DNA of 64,000 nt. Origin: Mangrovibacterium sp041596335 (GTDB taxonomy: Bacteria > Bacteroidota > Bacteroidia > Bacteroidales > Prolixibacteraceae). The stretch covers positions 1 through 64,000 of the forward strand of contig NZ_JBFHIT010000011.1 in the NCBI RefSeq assembly GCF_041596335.1, given 5' to 3'. The notes beneath the pieces are model-generated. The model saw nothing but the letters and a program-made list of their open reading frames with translations, had not been told where the DNA came from and ran no database searches. Numbering within the stretch: the stretch's first letter is position 1; each line of letters starts with the position of its first letter. The position numbers were made by a program, and so were the translations under genes. This document shows, piece by piece, positions 51,275-59,853 of this stretch.

Positions 51275-53812
51275 TTATAACCAACGTAAGAATTTAAAAT
51301 CCTGACGATGCGGCAAGTCTGCATTTTTAGGATATAGACGTAATCCATAGTTGTACAATCCCGGCTCCATCAGGTTTAAACTTAGCTTATAGGTATTTCT
51401 ACCTGTGGCTGAAGCTTCAGGTTCAAACTCTAAGGTCTCTACCAATTCCATTTCTCCATTGGATCCCTTCGATGTAATCAACATCTCAAGTCCAATATCA
51501 TCGCTTGAAAGCGACTTAAGATCTAACTCAACGCTGGCAGAATAGGTTTCACCAATTTTCATGGCATTTGTGATTCCATCAGCGAGATTAATATTAACCA
51601 CTTCAATGTAGTCCCAAAGAGCAGCCACTCGATCTTTCCAGGCAGCCAACTCCTTCGCCAATTTATAATCGCTGGCAATCATCTGCTCGTAGCGTGCGGC
51701 TTGTGGGTTATAAAAGCGATCGTGATAATCGCGAATCATGCGGGTTGTTGTAAAGTTTGGAGCAACCTGTCCGATCGTATTCTTTACAATGTTCACCCAC
51801 TCCTCAGAATAGCCTTTTTCATTCTGATCGTAGTAAGCAGGTACAATCTCCTCATCAAAGATGTTATAGATTGTTTCTGCATCCAGCTCATCCTGCAAGT
51901 CCTGAACATCGTAGGTACGTTCCATCGGCAACATCCATCCGGCATTTTCCTTATAACCTTCAACCCACCAGCCATCTAATACCGAGAAGTGGATCGTTCC
52001 GTTCATTACTCCTTTTTCACCACTGGTACCTGAAGCTTCCAACGGGCGAGTTGGTGTATTCAACCAAATATCGACCCCTTGCAACAGTGTCTTTGCCAGG
52101 TTAATATCGTAATTCTGCACAAAAATGATCTTACCCAAAAATTCAGGGCGTTTTGAAATTTCTACGATATACTTAATCAAATCCTGTCCGGCTCTGTCTG
52201 CAGGGTGTGCTTTCCCGGCAAAGATGAACTGAACCGGCCGCTCCGGATTATTTACAATTTTGGACAACCTGTCGAGATCGCGGAACAGCAGGTGCGCTCG
52301 TTTATACGTCGCGAAACGACGCGCAAAACCAATTGTCAACGCGTTTGGGTTGATTTTACTCAGAATTTCGGAAATCAGCTTTGGATTTTCGTGACGTTTG
52401 ATCCAGCTATCTGTAAAGCGAGCTTTGATATACTCAATCATTTTGAGTTTCAATCCTTTTTTCAGATTCCAGATTTCTTCATCCGGCACTTTATAGATTT
52501 TATCCCATGAGTCGAAATCAAGTTGATTTTCGACAAATGTTTTTCCAAAATATTTGAGGTGCAATTCTTTCCATTCCGGGGCGGTCCATGTTGGATAGTG
52601 AACACCATTCGTCACGTATCCAATATTGAGTTCTTCCGGAAGGAATCCTTCGTACATATGCTTCAAAATGTCCTTCGACACTTCCCCGTGCAGCCAGCTA
52701 ACGCCGTTAATTCCTTGTGAAAGGTTAGCTGCCAAATAACTCATATTGAATTGATCCTCGGAAGCATTCGACTTACCAAGCATAATAAAGTCTTCCCAGC
52801 TAAGGCCAAGTTTTTCAGAATAAAAGTCCATGTATCCACGGAACAAATCCTGATGGAAAGCGTCGTGTCCGGCCGGAACCGGTGTATGTGTCGTAAACAA
52901 AGTTGATGCCCGAACCACTTCTTTAGCTTGAGCGTAGTTCAACGATTTTTCGTGCATGAAGTCTTTCATACGCTCCAAGCCAATCATGGCTGCGTGTCCT
53001 TCGTTACAATGATAGACTTGCGATTCCACACCTAATGCTTTCAACGCACGAATACCACCCAGTCCAAGCAGCATTTCCTGCTTCAAGCGGTTTTCGTTGT
53101 CACCACCATACAAGTGGTGAGTTACGAAACGATCCTGGTCACTGTTCTCTTCAAAATCGGAATCCATCAGATACAAACTTATGCTTCCAACTTTAGCTTC
53201 CCAAACGCGGGCTTTCAGTGTGCGTCCCGGATATTCAACTTCAACCTTGATCCAATTTCCATCTTTATCAAAAGCTGGTTGAACCGGAATTTTATTGAAC
53301 TGTTGAGCATCGTAGTTAGCCATCTGATCACCATGAATGGAAATCACCTGCTTAAAATATCCGTATCGATACAGCAAACCAACAGCTACGAGGTTCACTT
53401 TTGAGTCACTGGCTTCTTTTAGGTAGTCACCGGCTAAGATACCGAGACCTCCGGAAAATATCTTCAAACTGTCGTGAAGACCATATTCCATACTAAAGTA
53501 GGCGACCTGAGGCCCAGCGGGCTTACTCCTGTCATCCAAATATTTTTGCAAATGAGCGTAAACTCCTTGCATTTTGGCCACAAAAGCATCATCGTTCTCC
53601 AGTTCGTGGAAACGCTGGTAGCTCACTTTGTCCAACAAATCAATTGGATTGTGTGAAGTTTCCTCCCAGATTTCCGGATCGATAAACTCAAATAACTCTC
53701 GGGCATCTGAATTCCAAGCCCACCATAAATTTTTGCTCAACTCTTTCAGAGGAGCCAATTTCCCGGGAATGTTTGATTCAACAAACAGTTTCTTCCAATT
53801 TCCTATTTCCAC
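51275..53812 (-). CDS. glgP: Alpha-glucan (glycogen/maltodextrin) phosphorylase
   Basis: Cleaves terminal alpha-1,4 glucose with phosphate to give glucose-1-phosphate. At 845 aa it is of the GT35 class with an N-terminal extension (LAPLKELSKNLWWAWNSDARELF). Motifs seen are HCNEGHAAMIGLERM, GFARRFATYKRAHLLF, and a PLP-lysine region PLEASGTSGEKGVMNGTI (Lys ~602), parallel to the NMKFMLNG of canonical phosphorylases. It lies at the far end of the glycogen gene cluster and shares its strand. The ~125-bp gap to the GH57 gene suggests a separate start. Confidence 0.92.
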   Translation of the reverse strand: MEIGNWKKLFVESNIPGKLAPLKELSKNLWWAWNSDARELFEFIDPEIWEETSHNPIDLLDKVSYQRFHELENDDAFVAKMQGVYAHLQKYLDDRSKPAGPQVAYFSMEYGLHDSLKIFSGGLGILAGDYLKEASDSKVNLVAVGLLYRYGYFKQVISIHGDQMANYDAQQFNKIPVQPAFDKDGNWIKVEVEYPGRTLKARVWEAKVGSISLYLMDSDFEENSDQDRFVTHHLYGGDNENRLKQEMLLGLGGIRALKALGVESQVYHCNEGHAAMIGLERMKDFMHEKSLNYAQAKEVVRASTLFTTHTPVPAGHDAFHQDLFRGYMDFYSEKLGLSWEDFIMLGKSNASEDQFNMSYLAANLSQGINGVSWLHGEVSKDILKHMYEGFLPEELNIGYVTNGVHYPTWTAPEWKELHLKYFGKTFVENQLDFDSWDKIYKVPDEEIWNLKKGLKLKMIEYIKARFTDSWIKRHENPKLISEILSKINPNALTIGFARRFATYKRAHLLFRDLDRLSKIVNNPERPVQFIFAGKAHPADRAGQDLIKYIVEISKRPEFLGKIIFVQNYDINLAKTLLQGVDIWLNTPTRPLEASGTSGEKGVMNGTIHFSVLDGWWVEGYKENAGWMLPMERTYDVQDLQDELDAETIYNIFDEEIVPAYYDQNEKGYSEEWVNIVKNTIGQVAPNFTTTRMIRDYHDRFYNPQAARYEQMIASDYKLAKELAAWKDRVAALWDYIEVVNINLADGITNAMKIGETYSASVELDLKSLSSDDIGLEMLITSKGSNGEMELVETLEFEPEASATGRNTYKLSLNLMEPGLYNYGLRLYPKNADLPHRQDFKFLRWL

Positions 53813-53937
53813 AACAAGTTGTTTTTAAAATTTAATGACTCTGCTTCTGCTTTCTTGCTGTATTCGATACAAAAAGACACATTCGCCCTTTTAGATCACA
53901 AGCCCCAGACAGAACTACATCAAATTGGAGTTTAATA

Positions 53938-55308
53938 CTAATCTTTCTTGGTTGATTTAGTTGCGGTTCTCTTTTGATTAGTCGCAGCCGGCTTCTTCGC
54001 TTTTAATTTTTTGGAAGATCCAACTTGCAGATTCTTAAGTTCCAGTTCGTATTGGCGAAGCTTTTCGTCTTTCTCCGCTAGTATATCGTTTAACGCTGCA
54101 ATCTCTTTGTCAACCTTATTTTCAGGAACAAAACTATTCAAACGAAGTTCAAAATCACTAAGCACGTTCATATAATTAATGAAAGCTTCATATGGGCTTT
54201 CGAACGGATTATAAGTACGTTGTGCATTTCCATCGGTGAAAAATCTTGTGTTCATGTAATAAAAATGGTTGCAAACCTGCAGGTAATCCCAGTCTTTACA
54301 AAGCGCCGGATCACTAACATTCATCATCCTGTTCTCCAGTTTATACAGCTTATCGAATGCTTCTTGTTGCAACTCATTTCCCAACCAGATTGACAAATCG
54401 CGTTCCTCGTTCGACCACGATATTGGATGAGGTACGCTAACCACTGAAATCGGCTGAAACGATTCGGCAACTTCTGATGGCGTAGCGAATTTGAAGGTTG
54501 AATATTTTGCTACCGCTGCCGGCAGTTCTTTCAAAAATTTAAAAATGCCGGATGACTCGCGTTGGTATTCACCAAAGACTTCGTATTCCATAAAGAGGTT
54601 GATGATTTCATCCTTTTTATTGGAATTCATCCACTCAACATATTTTTTAGGTGTCAACGGATATTCACTCCATGCTTGATTCGAAAAACGGAACGACAGG
54701 TCATCGCTTAGTTGAAAGTTTCTCATCAACAATTTCAGGCGCGGATTCGCAGCACTGCAATACAGGTAGTTTGGCGATTTCCAACCAAGGACATGCTTCG
54801 GCCCTTCGGTCAACATGGCCTTATAGCCCATATCGGAAACAAGACTTCCTATTTCGTCGGAATAAATTTTCTCGGTATTCGAGAATACGCTAGGTTCCTG
54901 ACCAAAGTATTTCTGAATCATGGCAGCGTGTTTTTCCACACTTTTCCTGAACAACTCCGGCTTTTTTAACGCTACAAGCGAATGGGAAAAGGGTTCTGCC
55001 AAAAACTCCACCTGTCCTGTTTCAGCCAATTCAATAAATGAATCCAACACCTCCGGCGCATACAATTCAAACTGTTCCAAGGCTGTACCCGAAATTGAAA
55101 AGCTGACCTTAAAGAAATCTTTACTCTTTCTGATCAAATCCAGCAAGATTTTATTCGCTGGCAAATAGACATGATCTGCCGCCTTTCTTATAATGGTTTC
55201 ATTTGAGTAGTCATCATAATAGTAATGGTCATTCCCAATATCAAAGAAACGATATCTACGAAACCGAAAGGGTTGATGCACCTGGAAGTTTAAACAAATG
55301 GCTTTCAT
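53938..55308 (-). CDS. Glycoside hydrolase family 57 protein
   Basis: GH57-type alpha-glucan hydrolase or transferase of 456 aa. The N-terminal HQPFRFRRYRFFD, SFSISGTALEQFELYAPEVL, EFLAEPFSHSLVAL and TEGPKHVLGWKSPNYLYC match this family's (beta/alpha)7 region. Its catalytic Glu and Asp should lie in the two loops named, which was not proven. The C-terminal ~40 residues are a basic coiled tail (KKLKAKKPAATNQKRT). It starts 14 nt after the GT4 gene and works in alpha-glucan metabolism, such as debranching or amylase action. Confidence 0.88.
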   Translation of the reverse strand: MKAICLNFQVHQPFRFRRYRFFDIGNDHYYYDDYSNETIIRKAADHVYLPANKILLDLIRKSKDFFKVSFSISGTALEQFELYAPEVLDSFIELAETGQVEFLAEPFSHSLVALKKPELFRKSVEKHAAMIQKYFGQEPSVFSNTEKIYSDEIGSLVSDMGYKAMLTEGPKHVLGWKSPNYLYCSAANPRLKLLMRNFQLSDDLSFRFSNQAWSEYPLTPKKYVEWMNSNKKDEIINLFMEYEVFGEYQRESSGIFKFLKELPAAVAKYSTFKFATPSEVAESFQPISVVSVPHPISWSNEERDLSIWLGNELQQEAFDKLYKLENRMMNVSDPALCKDWDYLQVCNHFYYMNTRFFTDGNAQRTYNPFESPYEAFINYMNVLSDFELRLNSFVPENKVDKEIAALNDILAEKDEKLRQYELELKNLQVGSSKKLKAKKPAATNQKRTATKSTKKD

Positions 55309-55322
55309 AGTCTTTTCCTTTA

Positions 55323-56615
55323 TTAACTGTTAATCATTGCTTTTAAATACACATCGCGAACATTTTTGGCCGAGTTTTTCCATTGCAGGCTATCCACCTC
55401 TTCTTTTCCATACTTCATAAAAGTGTTCCACAAGGCCGGGTAATTTAACAATCCGTAGATTGCATCAGCCATAGCGTGTGTATCCCAATAGTCGATTTTT
55501 ACGGCATATTTAAGGATTTCGGAAACACCCGATTGATGTGAAATTATTACTGGCACATTTGATTGCATAGCCTCGAGCGGAACGATACCGAATGGCTCCG
55601 ACACTGACGGCATAACAAAAACATCGCTCATACGAAACATATCGAACACATCGTCGCCTTTCAGGAATCCTGTAAAATGAAACCGGTCACTGATTTTTAG
55701 TGCCGCAGCTCTTTTTACCATTGCATTCATCATATCTCCACTACCGGCCATCACAAAGCGAACGTTTTTCATTTTTTTCAGAACCAGATTGGCTGCCTCG
55801 ACAAAATACTCCGGTCCTTTTTGCATCGTAATTCGGCCGAGAAAAGTTACAATCTTTTCATCAACTCCCTTTTTCAGCCTAACTTTTTCTTCGGCGCTCA
55901 CCGGCTCCACGGCATTATAAACTGTTGTAACCTTTTCCGGATCAACCCCATAGCGTTCAATCACAATTTTCCGGGTCAGATTACTTACGGTTATAATTTG
56001 GTCGGCGGCATCCATCCCACGCTTCTCAATATCGTATACCTGTGGATTAACACTCCCCCCGCTTCTGTCAAAATCCGTTGCATGCACATGAATCACCAAA
56101 GGTTTCCCGCTCATCTCTTTCGCAGCAATTCCGGCAGGATAGGCCAACCAATCGTGCGCATGTATCAAGTCGAACTCATTATCCCGGGCAATCACTTCAG
56201 CAACCAGCGAATACTTGTATATTTCGTGCAAAAGATTGTTGTCGTATTTACCTGAAAACTCCAGTCTCCCACCCTCGTCAGTTTCTACGAAACGTGTTTT
56301 TTCAGTGTACTTTTTACTGCTCATTTTCCAGAATTCTTCCGGGTCGACATAGGGCACCATTCCTGATTCCACTTCATAATAATCGATTTTCTTCTGAACA
56401 TCCTCAAAATGAACCTTCTTCCGGGTAATTGGGACGGTATTCGCACCAACTAACTCCATGCTTGATTGATCTTCGTCGCCGTAAGCTTTGGGAACAACAA
56501 AAAGCACTTCAACATCTTTAAACTCGGCCAACCCCTTCGTCAGCCCATAACAGGCGGTGCCTAAACCTCCTGAAATATGGGGTGGAAACTCCCAACCAAA
56601 CATTAAAACTTTCAT
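55323..56615 (-). CDS. GT4 glycogen/starch synthase-like glycosyltransferase
   Basis: Glycosyltransferase of 430 aa with the GT-B fold. GWEFPPHISGGLGTACYGLTKGL (in part) is the N-terminal UDP/ADP-glucose synthase signature, and HAHDWLAYPAGIAAK, TVYNAVEP, ITMQKGPEYFVEAA, and FVMPSVSEPFGIVPLEAM (catalytic EX7E region) follow. Its placement with phosphorylase, GH57 and debranching genes makes alpha-glucan elongation the likely job. Sugar donor (ADP- or UDP-glucose) is not determined; no glgC is in the window. Confidence 0.92.
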   Translation of the reverse strand: MKVLMFGWEFPPHISGGLGTACYGLTKGLAEFKDVEVLFVVPKAYGDEDQSSMELVGANTVPITRKKVHFEDVQKKIDYYEVESGMVPYVDPEEFWKMSSKKYTEKTRFVETDEGGRLEFSGKYDNNLLHEIYKYSLVAEVIARDNEFDLIHAHDWLAYPAGIAAKEMSGKPLVIHVHATDFDRSGGSVNPQVYDIEKRGMDAADQIITVSNLTRKIVIERYGVDPEKVTTVYNAVEPVSAEEKVRLKKGVDEKIVTFLGRITMQKGPEYFVEAANLVLKKMKNVRFVMAGSGDMMNAMVKRAAALKISDRFHFTGFLKGDDVFDMFRMSDVFVMPSVSEPFGIVPLEAMQSNVPVIISHQSGVSEILKYAVKIDYWDTHAMADAIYGLLNYPALWNTFMKYGKEEVDSLQWKNSAKNVRDVYLKAMINS

Positions 56616-56645
56616 ACGCTACGGAACTATGGTAATTATATAATA

Positions 56646-58592
56646 TTAATCTTCATACTCATTTATTATTTGAAAAAGCCGGGCAACTGCAGCAACACTC
56701 CAGGCCTGCGAAATTGCTCCTCTGGCATTATGAGGGGGGTTCCCGTCGTACATTTCGGCAATGGAACCAACACAGTGCTCTGTCATATCACTTTCAAAAT
56801 CAGCCAGTATTCGCTTGACAACTGACAAACCACCACGTTTATGAATCCTCAGATAGGCTTCTGCAAAAAATTGAATCAGCCAGGGCCAAACTGCTCCCTG
56901 CTGAATCATTCGCTCGCGCTGCATAACACTCCCTTCAACCTGTCCTTCGTAAAAAGGACTCTCCGGAGTAAGACTTCGCAACCCACGTGGAGTTAAAAGT
57001 TGCTTTTTAGCAGCACTCAAAACCGCTTTTTGTTTTTCACGATCGAGTGGAGAATAATCCATCGATGCGGCGATCACCATATTCGGACGAACTGTCCAGT
57101 CTTTAGTTGTGGCGCTCACTGAATCGGCCAGGCAATTGACAGAGTCGTCCCAAAATTCATCGACAAACGACTTGGCAATTTTCGCTGACAGTTTCTCCCA
57201 TTTCTTAACAAACTTCTCATCTCCGGCAACTTGAGCAAGCTCTACCGCAAAACAAACCGCGTTATACCAAAGAGCATTCACCTCCACCGGCATACACAAT
57301 CGGTTAACTACCGGGCGTCCATCGACCATCGAGTTCATCCACGTCAATGGTTCGTCCTTGTATTCAGAACCTACCAGTCCGTTTTCGTACATGTGGATTC
57401 CATAGTCCGTTCCATCCCGATAAGCATTCAGAATCTGCTTCATGGGCGCACCATATTTCGACCATACAGACATCGCGCATTTCTTCTCGACATACAAATG
57501 TTGAATAGCCCAGAAAAACCAAAGTGAGATATCTATTGCTCCATATCCTTTTTCAGGTCTACCGAAGTACTTGGGGAACAAACCATTCCTCAAGCCTGCA
57601 AGTTGCGAATCGATAACTTCCTCGAAAGTATCCCGCTCTCCATGAGCCAAGGTTAAGCCAGGCAGTGCAATGAAGGTTTGCCGGGTAATCCCTGTATACC
57701 AGGGAAAACCGGCAATGATATCAGTATACTTGTCGGTGCGCACGATAAACTGCTGGCCAGAGTTTTTCAAACAGTTCAAGAAGGTGTTTCGTGGAACCCG
57801 CTTGTTAGTTTCCTTTGTAAATTTCGCTTTCAGCGAAGCTGTTTTTACTTCACCGGTTGACGCGGAAAAAATGATACTCTCTCCCTTTCTTATCGGAATT
57901 TCGAAATATCCTGGTACGTACAGGTCTTCCTGATAGTCGAACCCGCGTTCTTTTTCTTTATAATATTCTATATTGTTATACCAATTCGGAGCCGGCACAA
58001 ATTCGCATTCCTTCGAGAACTGCATATTCAGAAAAGGATAGCCTTCGTACATTTTCATTTTAATACCGTTAGGCACCTCGGTGTATTTGGTATCGGCATA
58101 CATATTCGCTTTGCTTAGTTGATGAATACTTCGAAAAGCGAGAAAAGGCCTAAAACGCAAAGTGGTCGGCGAGTTTGCTTCTTCCAGCGTATAGCGAATC
58201 AAGGCTTGTTCTTCGTTTTCAACCAAAAGTCGCTCTTTGGTTAGTACAACTCCGCCAACCCGCCAGGTTGTTTTCGGAACAAACTCCGCATCGAAGTCCC
58301 GGATATATTTGTGCCCCTTCGGTTCATAATGATCGCCTTCGTACTTATGTATCCCCAAATTAAACTCGGCTCCATGCTGAATCACGGTTTCATCCAACGA
58401 ACTCAATAGTAGATGCTTATCTCCATCCAACCCCGGAACGGGACAAATTAACAAACCATGATACTTTCGGGTATTGCAGCCCGAAATCGTGGTACTGATG
58501 TACGAACCGGCCCGATTGGATCGAAGCACTTCTCTGGTCAGTGAATACTCCAGATTGACTAATTTACTTTTATCAAATTTCAGATAACTCAT
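56646..58592 (-). CDS. Glycogen debranching enzyme (amylo-alpha-1,6-glucosidase)
   Basis: Debranching enzyme of 648 aa of the GDE_C type. The N-terminal domain begins LVNLEYSLTREVLRSNRAG and TISGCNTRKYHGLLI; the (alpha/alpha)6 glucosidase part shows FPWYTGITRQTFIALPGLTL, GYGAIDISLWFFWAIQHLY, TWMNSMVDGRPV and EGQVEGSVMQRERM. The start at 58592 (MSYLKFDKSK) is preferred over an in-frame ATG at 58616. It stands 30 nt before the GT4 gene in the operon. Confidence 0.9.
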   Translation of the reverse strand: MSYLKFDKSKLVNLEYSLTREVLRSNRAGSYISTTISGCNTRKYHGLLICPVPGLDGDKHLLLSSLDETVIQHGAEFNLGIHKYEGDHYEPKGHKYIRDFDAEFVPKTTWRVGGVVLTKERLLVENEEQALIRYTLEEANSPTTLRFRPFLAFRSIHQLSKANMYADTKYTEVPNGIKMKMYEGYPFLNMQFSKECEFVPAPNWYNNIEYYKEKERGFDYQEDLYVPGYFEIPIRKGESIIFSASTGEVKTASLKAKFTKETNKRVPRNTFLNCLKNSGQQFIVRTDKYTDIIAGFPWYTGITRQTFIALPGLTLAHGERDTFEEVIDSQLAGLRNGLFPKYFGRPEKGYGAIDISLWFFWAIQHLYVEKKCAMSVWSKYGAPMKQILNAYRDGTDYGIHMYENGLVGSEYKDEPLTWMNSMVDGRPVVNRLCMPVEVNALWYNAVCFAVELAQVAGDEKFVKKWEKLSAKIAKSFVDEFWDDSVNCLADSVSATTKDWTVRPNMVIAASMDYSPLDREKQKAVLSAAKKQLLTPRGLRSLTPESPFYEGQVEGSVMQRERMIQQGAVWPWLIQFFAEAYLRIHKRGGLSVVKRILADFESDMTEHCVGSIAEMYDGNPPHNARGAISQAWSVAAVARLFQIINEYED

Positions 58593-58702
58593 AGCTAGTT
58601 CAGACTTAGGCCTCAAAATTCATAATTGTGATAATTATCAGAAATAAACTGGGTGATTTTACTACAAAATTACTCAAACATTTTGAATCATCTTTTGTAG
58701 CG

Positions 58703-59704
58703 TTATTTACATCCGTTCAATTCCGTTTCGAGAAACTGTATTTCCTCGTGAAAGTTAAGATAAGGAAAATTAATCGTTAACTCCTCTATCGCGTTTAAAT
58801 TCTTCATTAAAAAATCGGAATACTGCGGGACATCTTTCCGGAACGGTTTGTGCCCCATCGCTTTTTTTATTTTTGTGATTTTCTTCATCAAGTCGCTAAC
58901 CTGATTCGTCAGGAACGCCTGCTTGAATCGAGACCAAATATGTTCCACCGCCAGTGGTGACAAATGCACTAAATCCGCAGCATAGAAACGATAGTCACGC
59001 AACTCGTCCATCACGATTTCATAGGATGGAAAATAGTTACATCTCTCTTTTCCATAGCCATTTACCAAGCGATCGACCGCCAGAAGAAGCGTAGATTTAC
59101 TCACCTGGTTTCCGTTTGCACCATCCTTCAAGTGCCGAATTGGGCTAATTGTAAACAAGATCTTCAACTTTGGGTTAAATTTCCATAACGCTGTTAATAA
59201 ATCTTTAAACTCGCCAACAATCTCCCCGGCAGTCAAGCGGTATCTCTTAAAATCACCCGCCGGAAACTTATGACAATTCGCCACAAGTTTTCCACTGGCT
59301 TTCAAATCGAAAACCCAGGCCGTTCCAAAAGTTATGATCAGGTAGTCTGCATTTTTCAAAAATTCGTGTCCTCTCTCAACCTGTCCGTTCATCTTCTCCA
59401 ACGCATCATTTTCTGAACAGCCACTATATCGGCTATGGAAATCGAAACTCCCCCAAACACCAGCTTGCTCAAACAAATCGTCGGTTGTATACACTCGCTT
59501 CTGCATGAGGTTCTTCAAACTATCAGCCACCGACATTGGGTTGTAACTAATTCCGAAGGGATTGATGAGCGTTCGGAACTTGTAGTCCTCCATGATGGCC
59601 CCAATATTTTCGGTAAAGCACGAGCCCATCAACAGAACCTGGTCTGAGTAGTCCAGTTTCCAAGTGTATTTTTCGAGTTCGACTTCGGTATAATACTGAT
59701 TCAT
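58703..59704 (-). CDS. GSCFA-domain protein
   Basis: Uncharacterised protein of 333 aa with the GSCFA domain: MGSCFTENIGAIMED (~26-40) gives the name-bearing GSCF motif. The fold belongs to the SGNH/esterase-like group by Pfam description, and the motif LIITFGTAWVF and FTISPIRHLKDG agree. It has no signal peptide and is presumably cytoplasmic. It sits within the glycogen cluster between the debranching enzyme and the branching enzyme, so a role in glucan handling is plausible but unproven. Confidence 0.85.
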   Translation of the reverse strand: MNQYYTEVELEKYTWKLDYSDQVLLMGSCFTENIGAIMEDYKFRTLINPFGISYNPMSVADSLKNLMQKRVYTTDDLFEQAGVWGSFDFHSRYSGCSENDALEKMNGQVERGHEFLKNADYLIITFGTAWVFDLKASGKLVANCHKFPAGDFKRYRLTAGEIVGEFKDLLTALWKFNPKLKILFTISPIRHLKDGANGNQVSKSTLLLAVDRLVNGYGKERCNYFPSYEIVMDELRDYRFYAADLVHLSPLAVEHIWSRFKQAFLTNQVSDLMKKITKIKKAMGHKPFRKDVPQYSDFLMKNLNAIEELTINFPYLNFHEEIQFLETELNGCK

Positions 59705-59853
59705 AATTTACTAAATTTCTTCAACCAACTTCCAACGACTACAAATTCAGTTCTATCCAACACAAACTAGTTCGGATCTACAATTTCGCCCCGATGATTT
59801 AGGACTGCTAATTTCTATCCGACATCCGATTGTTTCGCTTAATTCTTGTCGAA

